Of a stretch of 8,821 bases of DNA, positions 1 through 7,324 are shown in pieces. Source of the DNA: Thermoplasmata archaeon (lineage in GTDB: Archaea; Thermoplasmatota; Thermoplasmata; Thermoplasmatales; GCA-001856825); assembly GCA_021792355.1 (NCBI GenBank), contig JAJYUV010000039.1, positions 1-8,821 of the forward strand. The letters run 5' to 3'. Both the position numbers and the translations under genes were made by a program. The notes under the pieces are model-generated. The model was not told the origin of the DNA, did no database searches, and was given only the letters and a program-made list of their open reading frames with translations. Each line of letters opens with the position of its first letter. Positions within the stretch are counted from its first letter, which is position 1.

Positions 1-92
1 TAATGGCAAACAAGCTGAGATACCAGGTTCAGGAAGCTGTGATGAAGATATACGCATATTTCCTTATGAGAAAGAACACCGTGGTGAACTGA
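1..92 (+). CDS. 3' end of an unidentified protein gene (partial)
   Basis: The frame starting at base 3 is open from the window edge to a TGA at 90-92 and encodes 29 residues, ending in AYFLMRKNTVVN. Its codons (AAG, AGA, ATA, TAC, GTG) match those of the certain genes downstream, whereas the competing + frame uses rarer codons such as CGC and CGT. The ATG at 3-5 is probably an internal Met, because the gene appears to enter from the left. The peptide is basic and amphipathic, with no motif I recognise, so I assign no function. It lies on the same strand as the thermosome gene, 90 bases upstream. The TATA box in between suggests that the thermosome is transcribed separately. Confidence 0.55.
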   Translation, partial: MANKLRYQVQEAVMKIYAYFLMRKNTVVN

Positions 93-134
93 CTTGGTAG
101 TTACATTCAATTACTTAACACGCTACCCTATTTT

Positions 135-148
135 GCAAGATTTATATA
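135..148 (+). promoter_or_regulatory. Archaeal BRE/TATA promoter of the thermosome operon
   Basis: TTTATATA at 141-148 is a strong archaeal TATA box, preceded by a purine/A-rich GCAAGA that could act as the BRE. Transcription would begin about 23-27 bases beyond the TATA centre, near 168-172. That leaves a very short leader carrying the ribosome-binding site. I see no convincing heat-shock operator. The start site is inferred from spacing only. Confidence 0.65.
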
Positions 149-170
149 GAAGAACGAATTACCGTTTTAG

Positions 171-175
171 GGTGA
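171..175 (+). promoter_or_regulatory. Shine-Dalgarno site of the thermosome gene
   Basis: GGTGA matches the anti-Shine-Dalgarno end of archaeal 16S rRNA (GGAGGTGAT complement). It sits 7 bases before the ATG at 183 and supports that start. Confidence 0.6.
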
Positions 176-182
176 AATTTGG

Positions 183-1838
183 ATGTTATCAGGACAAATC
201 CCTATCCTTGTTTTGAAAGAAGGTTCGACAAGAGAAACTGGAAAAGATGCACAAAGAAATAATATTGAGGCCGCTAAGGCCATTGCGGACACAGTTAAAT
301 CTGCCCTTGGCCCAAAAGGCATGGACAAGATGCTTGTAGATTCACTGGGGGATATTACTATATCAAATGATGGCGCAACCATCATGAAACAGATGGATGT
401 AGATCATCCAACTGCTAAAATGATTATTGAAATAGCCAAGGGCCAGGATCAAGAAGTGGGTGACGGAACAACTACTGCAGTTGTCATAGCAGGAGAATTA
501 TTGAAACAAGCGGAGCTCCTACTAGATCAGAATGTCCATCCCACAGTCATTGCCAATGGCTACAAGCTTGCTTCCAACAAAACAAGCGAAATACTTGCTA
601 GCATATCTGAGAAGAAGGTAAATGATGAAGTACTCAAGAATGTCGCACTTACCGCGATGACAGGTAAGAATGTTGGAGGAGTCACTGATTTCCTAGCCAA
701 AATGGCTATGAAAGCAGTTAAGAGCATCGTAGAAGAGAGAGACGGAAGGAAGATCGTGGACGTAGACAACATCCTCATCCAGAAGAAGTTCGGAGGAGGC
801 ATCACTGACTCTGAACTCATAGAAGGAGTCGTGATAGACAAGGAGAAGGTACATCCAAGAATGCCAAACGAAGTCAAGAATTCAAAAATAGCGCTAATTG
901 ACTCTGGACTAGAGATAAAGAAAACTGAGATTGATGCCAAGGTCCAGATAACCGATCCTACCAAGATCCAAGCATTCCTCGATCAAGAAGAGGAGACGCT
1001 AAAGGCGATGGTTGATAAAGTCAAGAAATCAGGGGCAAACGTCCTAATGAGCCAGAAGGGAATCGACGATCTTGCTCAGCATTTCCTTGCAAAAGAAGGA
1101 ATATATTCCGTTAGGAGGGTCAAAAAGAGCGACATGGAAAAGATCGCCAAAGCCACTGGGGCAAAGATAATAACAAATCTGGATGATCTGACCCCCAAGG
1201 ATCTGGGAAATGCAGAGAAGACTGAGGAAAGAAAGATCGGAGATGACAGACTTACCTTTATAACAGGATGCAAGTATCCGAAAGCGGTTTCAATCCTGAT
1301 TAGGGGAGGAACACAACATACGATAGATGAAGTAGAGAGAGCTCTCCACGACGCCCTGAAAGTAGTGGGGGTAGCAATCGAGGACCAGTCATTCGTTACG
1401 GGTGGAGGAGCAATTGAAGCGGAGCTCGCATACCAGCTAAAGAAATATGCGCCTACCGTAGGTGGAAGAGAACAGCTTGCAATAGAAACTTTTGCAAATG
1501 CTCTGGAGATAATCCCTAGGACTCTGGCTGAGAACGCTGGAATGGATCCAATAGATTCACTGCTTAAGCTGAGATCTGAACATCAAACCGGGAACAAGAA
1601 TGCTGGAATTGACGCAATGGAAGGTGTCGTCGCTGACCTATTCAAGAAGAACGTAGTCGAGCCAGTCAGAGTGAAATCTCACGCGATAGAAAGCGCGACT
1701 GAAGTAGCGACGATGATATTGAGAATCGATGATGTAATTTCTTCCAAGAAGTCCAAGAGCGAGGGCCCACCTGGAGGAGGCATGCCTCCAGGAGGCATGG
1801 GTGGCATGGAAGGAATGGGCGGAATGCCTCCGATGTAA
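183..1838 (+). CDS. thsA: Thermosome subunit, alpha-like (group II chaperonin)
   Basis: This is a subunit of the cytosolic thermosome, the archaeal TCP-1/CCT-like double-ring chaperonin that folds proteins in an ATP-driven built-in-lid cycle. The 551 residues are full length for the family. The equatorial ATP-binding signatures are LGPKGMD (42-48), NDGATI (62-67) and GDGTTTA (93-99), with VTGGGA (405-410) and MILRIDDVI (511-519) in the C-terminal half. The intermediate and apical domains lie between, and the acidic/lysine-rich stretch around 245-285 should form the lid protrusion. Residues 528-551 are a Gly/Met/Pro-rich tail typical of thermosomes. The N-terminus ([12 protein letters not shown]) and [14 protein letters not shown] are closer to my memory of the T. 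acidophilum alpha than beta subunit. A partner subunit would have to be elsewhere in the genome. The ATG at 183 is supported by the GGTGA site. It is the first gene of a run with trxB and hutI. Confidence 0.97.
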   Translation: MLSGQIPILVLKEGSTRETGKDAQRNNIEAAKAIADTVKSALGPKGMDKMLVDSLGDITISNDGATIMKQMDVDHPTAKMIIEIAKGQDQEVGDGTTTAVVIAGELLKQAELLLDQNVHPTVIANGYKLASNKTSEILASISEKKVNDEVLKNVALTAMTGKNVGGVTDFLAKMAMKAVKSIVEERDGRKIVDVDNILIQKKFGGGITDSELIEGVVIDKEKVHPRMPNEVKNSKIALIDSGLEIKKTEIDAKVQITDPTKIQAFLDQEEETLKAMVDKVKKSGANVLMSQKGIDDLAQHFLAKEGIYSVRRVKKSDMEKIAKATGAKIITNLDDLTPKDLGNAEKTEERKIGDDRLTFITGCKYPKAVSILIRGGTQHTIDEVERALHDALKVVGVAIEDQSFVTGGGAIEAELAYQLKKYAPTVGGREQLAIETFANALEIIPRTLAENAGMDPIDSLLKLRSEHQTGNKNAGIDAMEGVVADLFKKNVVEPVRVKSHAIESATEVATMILRIDDVISSKKSKSEGPPGGGMPPGGMGGMEGMGGMPPM

Positions 1839-2801
1839 GTGGGGATTCCGTTGGAATTAATTTTAGGAGAAGAAAAGCAGGAGATAGAGAAGCGAGACTT
1901 CGACCTAATCATAATTGGAGCTGGAGCCGCAGGTCTTTCTGCCGCCGTGTATGCCAGTAGGGCAGGACTGTCCAATATTGTCATAGACGGTTCTACCGCA
2001 GGAGGATTAACTCTGGAAGCTCCGCTCGTAGAAAACTATCTAGGATTTACGGAAATACCTGGTACAGACCTTGCAAAGGAATTTCTTGAGCATGCAAGAA
2101 ACTACACGAAGATAATAGACAACAACCGAGTGATTTCAATAAAGAAAGAAAATGGATACATACTTCAGACTGAGAAGGGTGAATTCCGCTCAAAGGCAAT
2201 TCTCTTCGCAACTGGAACAAAACACAAACACCTTGGAATCCCGGGAGAAAAGGAATACTATGGGAAGGGTGTGAGCTACTGTAGTACCTGTGATGGGTGG
2301 CTATTCAAGAACAAGAAGGTTCTGGTGATAGGAGGGGGTAATTCCGGAGCTATCGCCGCAATTTCGATGAAGAACATCGTTACCCAAGTAAAAATTTTTG
2401 AGTTTATGCCCAAGTACATGTGCGAAGACGCATATGTTAAACAGATAAACTCAATGGGTATAGAATACAAGAGGAACGTCCAGGTGACAGAGATAAAGGG
2501 AGAAGGAAAGCTTGTCAAGACGGTGAAATTCAAGGACAGAGCTACGGGGAAAGAATTTGAGGAGGAATTCGACGGGATATTCATTTATGTGGGGCTTGCT
2601 CCACAGTCCGAACTCGCAAAATCTATCGGAGTTGAACTGACGGAAAGAGGATACATCAAAACTGATAGAAGTTGCAGAACCAATGTCGAGAGGGTGTATG
2701 CTGCTGGAGATGTGGCTGGGTCCTTCGCACAAATAGTCGTAGCTGCATCAGACGGAGCCATAGCGGCAGATTCTTGTTACAGAGACTTATACCTTAAATA
2801 A
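1839..2801 (+). CDS. trxB: Thioredoxin reductase, Thermoplasma type with atypical NADPH site
   Basis: This FAD flavoenzyme reduces thioredoxin through a redox-active CSTC pair (148-151). The 320 residues are the size of low-molecular-weight TrxR. The FAD-domain signatures are GAGAAG (27-32), ATGTKHK (124-130) and the C-terminal AAGDVAG (288-294). The pyridine-nucleotide domain has GGGNSGAI (165-172). Where NADPH-dependent enzymes carry the HRRxxxR basic cluster it has EFMPKYMCED (188-197). The T. acidophilum enzyme has the same replacement and is reported not to use NADPH or NADH, so the electron donor here is unclear. The start is uncertain. GTG at 1839 directly follows the thermosome TAA, but TTG at 1851 gives an N-terminus the same length as my recollection of the T. 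acidophilum protein, with GTGGGG 6 bases upstream as a possible ribosome site. No ATG start is available before the FAD motif. The gene is almost certainly cotranscribed with the thermosome gene. Confidence 0.94.
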   Translation: MGIPLELILGEEKQEIEKRDFDLIIIGAGAAGLSAAVYASRAGLSNIVIDGSTAGGLTLEAPLVENYLGFTEIPGTDLAKEFLEHARNYTKIIDNNRVISIKKENGYILQTEKGEFRSKAILFATGTKHKHLGIPGEKEYYGKGVSYCSTCDGWLFKNKKVLVIGGGNSGAIAAISMKNIVTQVKIFEFMPKYMCEDAYVKQINSMGIEYKRNVQVTEIKGEGKLVKTVKFKDRATGKEFEEEFDGIFIYVGLAPQSELAKSIGVELTERGYIKTDRSCRTNVERVYAAGDVAGSFAQIVVAASDGAIAADSCYRDLYLK

Positions 2802-3964
2802 TGCTAGTTGAGAATGTAAACATAGCATCTCCCTTCAACAAGAAGTTTGTAACTGGATCGGACTTCGACGGACTAGAAATTCACGAACATCAAGATATAA
2901 AGATTTTGAATGGTAAAATTGAAAGCATCACTCCTACCTCGGATCCCCGGGGAGAGAACAGGTGGGTCATTCCGGGATTCTGTGATCCTCATACTCATCT
3001 AATTTTCAGCGGCACGAGAGAGGATGAAATAGACCTGAGGAAGACATTAGGTTATCGAGAGGTTCTGAAGAGGGGTGGGGGGATATACAGGACAGTCAGA
3101 ACCACCACAGAATGTGACGAAAAGACGCTCTATAATGAATCAAGAGAGCGAATCGTAAGTATGATGCATCACGGCACGGCCATCTTTGAGAGCAAGACAG
3201 GATATGGTATAAGTGCTGAAGTCGAAGAGAAGATGCTCAACGTGATGGAAAGAATTGAAAGAGATTTAAAGGTGCGGATCAAGAAAACACTACTAGCTCA
3301 CGTTATCCCTAAAGACAGCAGTGAAAAAAAGTATCTCAAAGAGTTTGAGGATATGATCGAGGAATTCAAGCGACGTATAGATTATGTAGACGTATTTGTC
3401 GACGAAGGAGCATTCTCTCCTTCTTTCGCAAAGGAAGCCATTCAATATGCCAATTCCATTGGAATCTCTGGAAGAGTCCATCTTAATGAACTGAAAAATC
3501 TCGGGGGAGTTGGAATTTTGAGTGAACTTGACATAGTTTCATATGATCACATGCTGGAGACTAAAGAGGATGAGTTGGAGAAGATAGGAGGAACCATAAC
3601 TGTCCTGCCTTTCACAGCCATCAACTTGAGGAAGAGGGGTTCAATCTTCTCCTCAATGAAAAAGAAAGAGAAGATCCTGGCGGTCGGTTCTGACCTCTCA
3701 CCAAACACCTATGTCACATCGTTTCCACTGGTGATATCCTTGGCTCGTCAACTCTTTCCATTCACTCTTGAGAACCTCGTAAATATGAGTACACTTAACT
3801 CCTGCTACTCCCTATCACTTTCCGACGTAGCGGGATCAGTACACGTAGGAAAGGAGGCAAACCTGATCATACTTAAGGAAGGGTTCAGTAGAATGGGATA
3901 CAAATTCGGGGAAAATCCGATACAAAGAGTCATCATTAACGGTAAAGTATTACAAGCTGAATAG
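2801..3964 (+). CDS. hutI: Imidazolonepropionase (histidine degradation)
   Basis: This amidohydrolase-superfamily metalloenzyme (EC 3.5.2.7) opens the ring of 4-imidazolone-5-propanoate to give N-formimino-L-glutamate, the third step of histidine breakdown in the cytosol. The 387 residues fit the family's roughly 400. The metal-site residues are visible: HTH (H64, H66), H227 in RVHLNEL and D298 in VGSDLSP. Residues matching those described for bacterial HutI active sites are R73, Y85, Y135 in KTGYG, H167, E230 and H250 in SYDHM. The GGGI loop is at 92-95. With all these kept, the enzyme should be active. Its ATG overlaps the trxB stop by one base (TAATG) and has no clear Shine-Dalgarno site, which suggests translational coupling. 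No hutH, hutU or hutG gene is in the window, so the rest of the pathway must be elsewhere. Confidence 0.93.
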   Translation: MLVENVNIASPFNKKFVTGSDFDGLEIHEHQDIKILNGKIESITPTSDPRGENRWVIPGFCDPHTHLIFSGTREDEIDLRKTLGYREVLKRGGGIYRTVRTTTECDEKTLYNESRERIVSMMHHGTAIFESKTGYGISAEVEEKMLNVMERIERDLKVRIKKTLLAHVIPKDSSEKKYLKEFEDMIEEFKRRIDYVDVFVDEGAFSPSFAKEAIQYANSIGISGRVHLNELKNLGGVGILSELDIVSYDHMLETKEDELEKIGGTITVLPFTAINLRKRGSIFSSMKKKEKILAVGSDLSPNTYVTSFPLVISLARQLFPFTLENLVNMSTLNSCYSLSLSDVAGSVHVGKEANLIILKEGFSRMGYKFGENPIQRVIINGKVLQAE

Positions 3965-3966
3965 GA

Positions 3967-3976
3967 ATTGATTTAA
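3967..3976 (+). promoter_or_regulatory. Weak TATA-like element before pgk
   Basis: The A/T-rich TTGATTTAA within the 33-base hutI-pgk gap is centred about 25-26 bases before the pgk ATG at 3998. That spacing would give a leaderless transcript, as is common in Thermoplasmata. The match to a TATA consensus is poor, and readthrough from hutI is an equal possibility. A weak AGGT at 3991-3994 precedes the ATG. Confidence 0.25.
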
Positions 3977-3997
3977 GGAACTAAAAAATCAGGTAAC

Positions 3998-5245
3998 ATG
4001 AGCCAGCTTCCCTTCTTCACTTTAAACGATTTTGACCTAGTAGGAAAGTCTGTTCTCCTGAGGGTCGACATAAACTCACCTATTGACCCCAAAACTGGAA
4101 ACATACTTGACGATGCTAGGTTTAGAGCTCATCAAGAGACGATTGAAACGTTGTCTAAGTCTAAAGTCGTAATCCTAGCTCACCAGAGCAGACCGGGAAA
4201 GAATGATTTTGTCAGCCTGAAAGCGCATGCGTCACACCTCTCAAATATGCTCAAGCGTCGGGTAAAGTTTCTGAGTGGCGTTTTTGACGAGGATACCCTG
4301 GAAGAAATCGATGCGGCAGAAAATGGAGACATACTCATGCTGGAAAACACCAGGTTCTTTTCAGAAGAAGTTGTCCTTGCTGAGGAAAAACTGGAAGTGA
4401 TGGAGAAGACACACATCGTAAAGAATCTTTCCCGTCACGCAGACTTCTTCGTCAATGATGCGTTTGCAGCAGCACACAGGAGCAACGTCACCCTTGTTGG
4501 TTTCAGCGAGATGATGCCAAACATAGCGGGCAAACTGATGGAAAACGAGATAATGGGAATAGAGAGATTCTTTTCAGTCAACGGAAAGATGAGAGTGGGC
4601 ATTTTTGGTGGAGCTAAAGCGGACGATTCTATCAAGATCATAGACAAGATGCTTAAGGAAAACAAACTAGATAAGGTCCTAACGGGAGGCCTGGTGGGCC
4701 ACATATTCATCATCGCTGGGGGAATGGATATGGGAAAGAGGAATGAGGAGATAATCAGGAAGGAAGTCGGGAATTATGATAAAGTACTAAAAGAGGCAGG
4801 TAAATTGCTCCAAGAATATAGCGAACTGATCTTGACACCGACAGACTTCCTTGGAAATGAGGATGGAAAAGTGAAACATTACAAGCTGGATGACTTCAGA
4901 AGGGATATTCCTGCGATGGATATTGGGGTAGATACGATTGCAGAATATGCCTCGCTGATCAAGAAGTCCGATGCAGTAATGCTCAATGGCCCTATGGGCG
5001 TTTTCGAACTTGAAGACTACTCTGCGGGAACTGAGGAGATATTCTCTGCGGTCGCAAAATCATCTGGGTACAAGGTTGCGGGTGGCGGGCACACATTAGC
5101 CGCACTGGAAAGGATGGGGATCAATGGAAATGAGATAGATCACATCTCTACTGGAGGAGGCGCCCTCATAAGCTATCTAGCAGGAGAACCAATGCCGGGG
5201 ATAGAGTCGCTAATAACATCAAAGAAAAAGTTTGGAGGAGTGTAA
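3998..5245 (+). CDS. pgk: Phosphoglycerate kinase
   Basis: This cytosolic enzyme interconverts 1,3-bisphosphoglycerate + ADP and 3-phosphoglycerate + ATP in glycolysis and gluconeogenesis (EC 2.7.2.3). The 415 residues are typical for archaeal PGK. The N-terminal substrate domain shows LLRVDINSP (20-28), ARFRAH (40-45), LAHQSRPG (60-67), MLENTRFF (114-121) and FVNDAFAAAHR (151-161). The nucleotide domain shows GGAKADDSI (204-212), LTGGLVGH (228-235), LNGPMGVFE (329-337), AGGGHT (361-366) and STGGGA (384-389). RVDINSP and AHQSRPG with the archaeal insert are as in other euryarchaeal enzymes. Nothing appears broken. The ATG at 3998 gives the usual N-terminus. The gene abuts pfdA with no gap, so the two are probably cotranscribed even though their roles are unrelated. 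Confidence 0.96.
   Translation: MSQLPFFTLNDFDLVGKSVLLRVDINSPIDPKTGNILDDARFRAHQETIETLSKSKVVILAHQSRPGKNDFVSLKAHASHLSNMLKRRVKFLSGVFDEDTLEEIDAAENGDILMLENTRFFSEEVVLAEEKLEVMEKTHIVKNLSRHADFFVNDAFAAAHRSNVTLVGFSEMMPNIAGKLMENEIMGIERFFSVNGKMRVGIFGGAKADDSIKIIDKMLKENKLDKVLTGGLVGHIFIIAGGMDMGKRNEEIIRKEVGNYDKVLKEAGKLLQEYSELILTPTDFLGNEDGKVKHYKLDDFRRDIPAMDIGVDTIAEYASLIKKSDAVMLNGPMGVFELEDYSAGTEEIFSAVAKSSGYKVAGGGHTLAALERMGINGNEIDHISTGGGALISYLAGEPMPGIESLITSKKKFGGV
5234..5242 (+). promoter_or_regulatory. Strong Shine-Dalgarno site of pfdA inside the end of pgk
   Basis: GGAGGAGTG forms the last codons of pgk (Gly-Gly-Val). Its GGAGG core lies 7 bases before the prefoldin ATG at 5246. It is the strongest ribosome site in the window and fixes that start despite the zero gap. 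Confidence 0.75.
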
Positions 5246-5650
5246 ATGTCGCAAGATGCAAAAATAGATCAGATTGTTTACAGCATGGAAGTCATCAGAC
5301 AACAGCTGGAGGAAATAGAAGGACAGATCCAGTCCCTTGCCCTTATACTTCAGGATCTGGCTACAAGCACGGAATTTCTGAAGAACATGAAAGAGGTGGA
5401 GGGAGATTCCTTGATACCAATAGGAAGGGGACTGTACATTGAAGGAGAAGTCAAGAACAAGGAAAGGGTCGTCGTGAGCATCGGATCAAATGCATACAAG
5501 AAAGCAACGATAGAGGATGCCCTGAATATTCTCGAAGAGAGAAAGAACGATGCGGCGAAGGCTCTTGAGAGTAGCCGCAATTCCGAGAACGATCTTCAGC
5601 AGAGGTACGCACAACTAGAAGATTATTTAAACAGAATTTCCAGAAAGTGA
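5246..5650 (+). CDS. pfdA: Prefoldin alpha subunit
   Basis: This is a subunit of the hexameric (alpha2 beta4) jellyfish-shaped cochaperone that holds unfolded proteins and passes them to the thermosome. The 134 residues have the expected plan. There is an N-terminal coiled-coil helix (about 5-48), a central beta-hairpin region with IPIGRGLYIEGEV (57-69) and RVVVSIGSNAYKKATIEDA (74-92), and a C-terminal coiled-coil helix (about 90-133). The PIGxGLYIxGxV and GxNxYxxxxxxxA patterns identify the alpha rather than the beta subunit. A prefoldin alpha gene just before ftsY is a gene pair found in many archaea. Its functional partner, the thermosome, is encoded about 3.4 kb upstream on the same strand. 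The beta subunit is not in the window. Confidence 0.93.
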   Translation: MSQDAKIDQIVYSMEVIRQQLEEIEGQIQSLALILQDLATSTEFLKNMKEVEGDSLIPIGRGLYIEGEVKNKERVVVSIGSNAYKKATIEDALNILEERKNDAAKALESSRNSENDLQQRYAQLEDYLNRISRK

Positions 5651-5654
5651 ATTA

Positions 5655-6581
5655 ATGTTTGAAAAACTGAAGGAAAAACTTGGACTATCCAGGAATGAGG
5701 ATTCTCATTCGAATGACGAAAAGGGTCCTGGAACATCAATAAACGTTGGCGTTCAATCAAAGAACTTCGATGAGATTGCTTCGAACCTCAAGATATCGTT
5801 GATTGAGGCTGACGTTGCGCTACCTGTGGCAGATAAAATATCAAACGTCCTTCTAAAAAAATTAGATGACAGAAGTATAAGATTGAAAGGGGATAGAAGC
5901 GCAGTCTTCAAGGAAGCAGTTCGCGCGACGATAAAGGAAATCGCTACGGTGGGTCCACTCGATTTGGTTGACTTGGCCAGAAAGAAGTCCCCATTCGTCG
6001 TCATGTTCGTTGGTATGAACGGAACTGGGAAGACTACATCAATAGCCAAGCTTGCTGAAATGTTCAAGGAGAAGGGATTCTATGTTGTGATAGCTGCTTC
6101 GGATACCTTCAGGGCAGGGGCGATCGAGCAAATAGCCCTCCACGGAGAGAAAATTGGAGTGAAAGTAGTTAAACATCAGGCAGGTGGTGACCCGGCTGCG
6201 GTGTCATTTGATGCCGTAAAACACGCATCAAAGATCGAGAAATCAGTCGTATTGATTGATACCGCAGGAAGAATGCAAAACAACAAGAATCTCCTCGAAG
6301 AGATGAAAAAGATAAAGAGAATTTCAAATCCAGATATGATTATACTGACACTCGATGCACTTTCGGGAACAGATACCCTCAACCAGGCGAAGCTCTTCGA
6401 CGAAGCTGTGGGAATTAATGGCTACATCGTGACAAAGATAGATGCTGACGCAAAGGGTGGAGGAGTAATCTCACTCCTTTCAGAGACAAAGAAACCAATC
6501 CTGTATATTGGAACCGGACAAACGTACTCGGATTTTCTTCCGTTCAGCCTCGACTGGTATCTCAATAGGCTGCTGAACTAG
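5655..6581 (+). CDS. ftsY: Signal recognition particle receptor FtsY (SRP GTPase)
   Basis: FtsY is the membrane-associated GTPase that docks the SRP-ribosome complex to the translocon. The 308 residues comprise a short charged N-terminal extension (about 1-35), a four-helix N domain (about 36-105) and the G domain. GTPase motifs appear in order: P-loop GMNGTGKTT (120-128), DTFRAGA (150-156), DTAGR (202-206), TKID (260-263) followed by AKGGG (266-270), and the closing GTGQTYSDFLPF (286-297). GTGQ at the closing motif and DTFRAGAIEQ favour FtsY over Ffh. There is no C-terminal M domain, which excludes Ffh. The P-loop has Met where Val is common (GVNG), a mild variation. The ATG follows the pfdA stop by 4 bases. 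The GTGA at 5647-5650, which overlaps the pfdA stop, may be the ribosome site. The stop overlaps a convergent gene by 4 bases. Confidence 0.95.
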   Translation: MFEKLKEKLGLSRNEDSHSNDEKGPGTSINVGVQSKNFDEIASNLKISLIEADVALPVADKISNVLLKKLDDRSIRLKGDRSAVFKEAVRATIKEIATVGPLDLVDLARKKSPFVVMFVGMNGTGKTTSIAKLAEMFKEKGFYVVIAASDTFRAGAIEQIALHGEKIGVKVVKHQAGGDPAAVSFDAVKHASKIEKSVVLIDTAGRMQNNKNLLEEMKKIKRISNPDMIILTLDALSGTDTLNQAKLFDEAVGINGYIVTKIDADAKGGGVISLLSETKKPILYIGTGQTYSDFLPFSLDWYLNRLLN

Positions 6582-7276
6582 ATAGATTTCAGTCTTTCCT
6601 TTATCTCGTCTGGTGATAGCTCTGTCGTTATCAGGGGTATCCCCTCAACTTCTGCCAATCTTATTGCCAGTGGATCGATTCTTTTGGGTTTGATGTAAAC
6701 AACGACAGCTGGCTTTATCGGGTGGACTCTGACTGCGATCATTGGAGACCTCCCAAATTCAACATTGGTAAAGAACAGGGCCCTTTCTGAGGTCCATCCG
6801 TACACCCTGAAATAGTCGAACGAAGTCAGTTTGAGGATCGCGTTGAGGGAGTCAAGGACCGTATACCCCCTGATACTCCTCTTTATGTTTAGTCCACTCA
6901 CCTCCTTACCTTCGATCATCTTGACGAATTTTTGTAGATCTACATCATAGAAAAATTCCTTTATGTCAAGAATCACGTCCTTCTCAGTTCCAAGTGAATA
7001 TTTCAGTAGTACGGGATTTCCTCTCTCACCATCTATTTCAGCAAGGGAACTTACCAGGTTCTTCAAGAACTGCGCACCAGGTGATTTTCTTCGACCAGTC
7101 TCGTAATCACTGATTACGGATGTATTGATTCTCATTCTCTTGGAGAGTTCTTTCTGGGTGACGTTAAACTCCTCCCTCCATTTCTTAATGGTCTTTCCTG
7201 GATCACTTGACATAACTATTTCTCCGGAAACGTTAAAAATCAGTGCTTCAGAAGAGGGAAATTTGTTGCTCTTCAC
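6578..7276 (-). CDS. Predicted HTH (XRE-type) transcriptional regulator with archaeal C-terminal domain
   Basis: This 232-residue protein matches my recollection of the archaeal family COG1709, predicted transcriptional regulators of unknown target. After a leader segment containing SGEIVMSSDPGKTIKKWREE (17-36) comes a lambda-repressor/XRE-type helix-turn-helix (about 25-82). Its core includes TQKELSKRM (40-48), TSVISDYETGRRKSPG (52-67) and FLKNLVSSL (70-78). The roughly 130-residue C-terminal part has alternating beta strands and ends with VYIKPKRIDPLAIRLAEVEG and IPLITTELSP. I know no biochemical role for that part. The start is GTG at 7276. It fits because the SGEIVxS segment before the HTH belongs to the family, and a TATA-like TTTAAA lies about 25 bases upstream, which suggests a leaderless mRNA. 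The gene converges on ftsY, sharing CTAG at the stops, and diverges from tRNA-Pro. Confidence 0.85.
   Translation of the reverse strand: MKSNKFPSSEALIFNVSGEIVMSSDPGKTIKKWREEFNVTQKELSKRMRINTSVISDYETGRRKSPGAQFLKNLVSSLAEIDGERGNPVLLKYSLGTEKDVILDIKEFFYDVDLQKFVKMIEGKEVSGLNIKRSIRGYTVLDSLNAILKLTSFDYFRVYGWTSERALFFTNVEFGRSPMIAVRVHPIKPAVVVYIKPKRIDPLAIRLAEVEGIPLITTELSPDEIKERLKSI
6587..6602 (+). terminator. Possible pyrimidine-rich terminator after ftsY
   Basis: A T-rich run (TTTCAGTCTTTCCTTTA) begins 6 bases after the ftsY stop, inside the 3' end of the convergent regulator gene. Archaeal termination often uses such T tracts. The tract also encodes amino acids on the other strand, so this is only suggestive. 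Confidence 0.25.
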
Positions 7277-7289
7277 ATATAGGAATTGA

Positions 7290-7304
7290 GTAAATGTTTT
7301 TAAA
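7290..7304. promoter_or_regulatory. Candidate bidirectional TATA element between the HTH regulator and tRNA-Pro
   Basis: On the + strand, GTAAAT (7290-7295) fits the archaeal BRE pattern RNWAAW and is followed by TTTTTAAA (7297-7304). The symmetric TTTAAA is centred at 7301.5. That is about 24 bases before the mature tRNA-Pro 5' end and about 25 bases from the GTG of the - strand regulator. One element could therefore serve both genes. The BRE is clear only in the + direction. The minor ATATAG near 7277-7282 could instead drive the tRNA with a leader. Confidence 0.45.
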
Positions 7305-7324
7305 GCCTTTGAAATCCCATCGAA

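Noticed and set aside
2..100. Alternative + frame from base 2 ending at TAG 98-100 (C-terminus HRGELTW)
   Set aside because: It uses CGC, CGT and other codons rare in the certain genes here. The frame from base 3 has typical codon use, so only one of the overlapping frames was kept.
96..127. GGTAG (96-100) and CTACC (123-127) inverted repeat before the thermosome promoter
   Set aside because: The 5-base arms are 22 bases apart and not extended by further pairing. That is likely by chance, and it is not a convincing terminator or heat-shock operator.
1770..1835. Repeated GGCATGGG/GGAGGCATG-like units at the end of the thermosome gene
   Set aside because: These encode the usual Gly/Met/Pro tail of group II chaperonins, not a separate DNA repeat or regulatory element.
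1679..1984. 101-codon - strand ORF with a Pro/Gly/Met-rich stretch
   Set aside because: It is the reverse reading of the thermosome Gly/Met tail and the trxB start, both of which are certain on the + strand.
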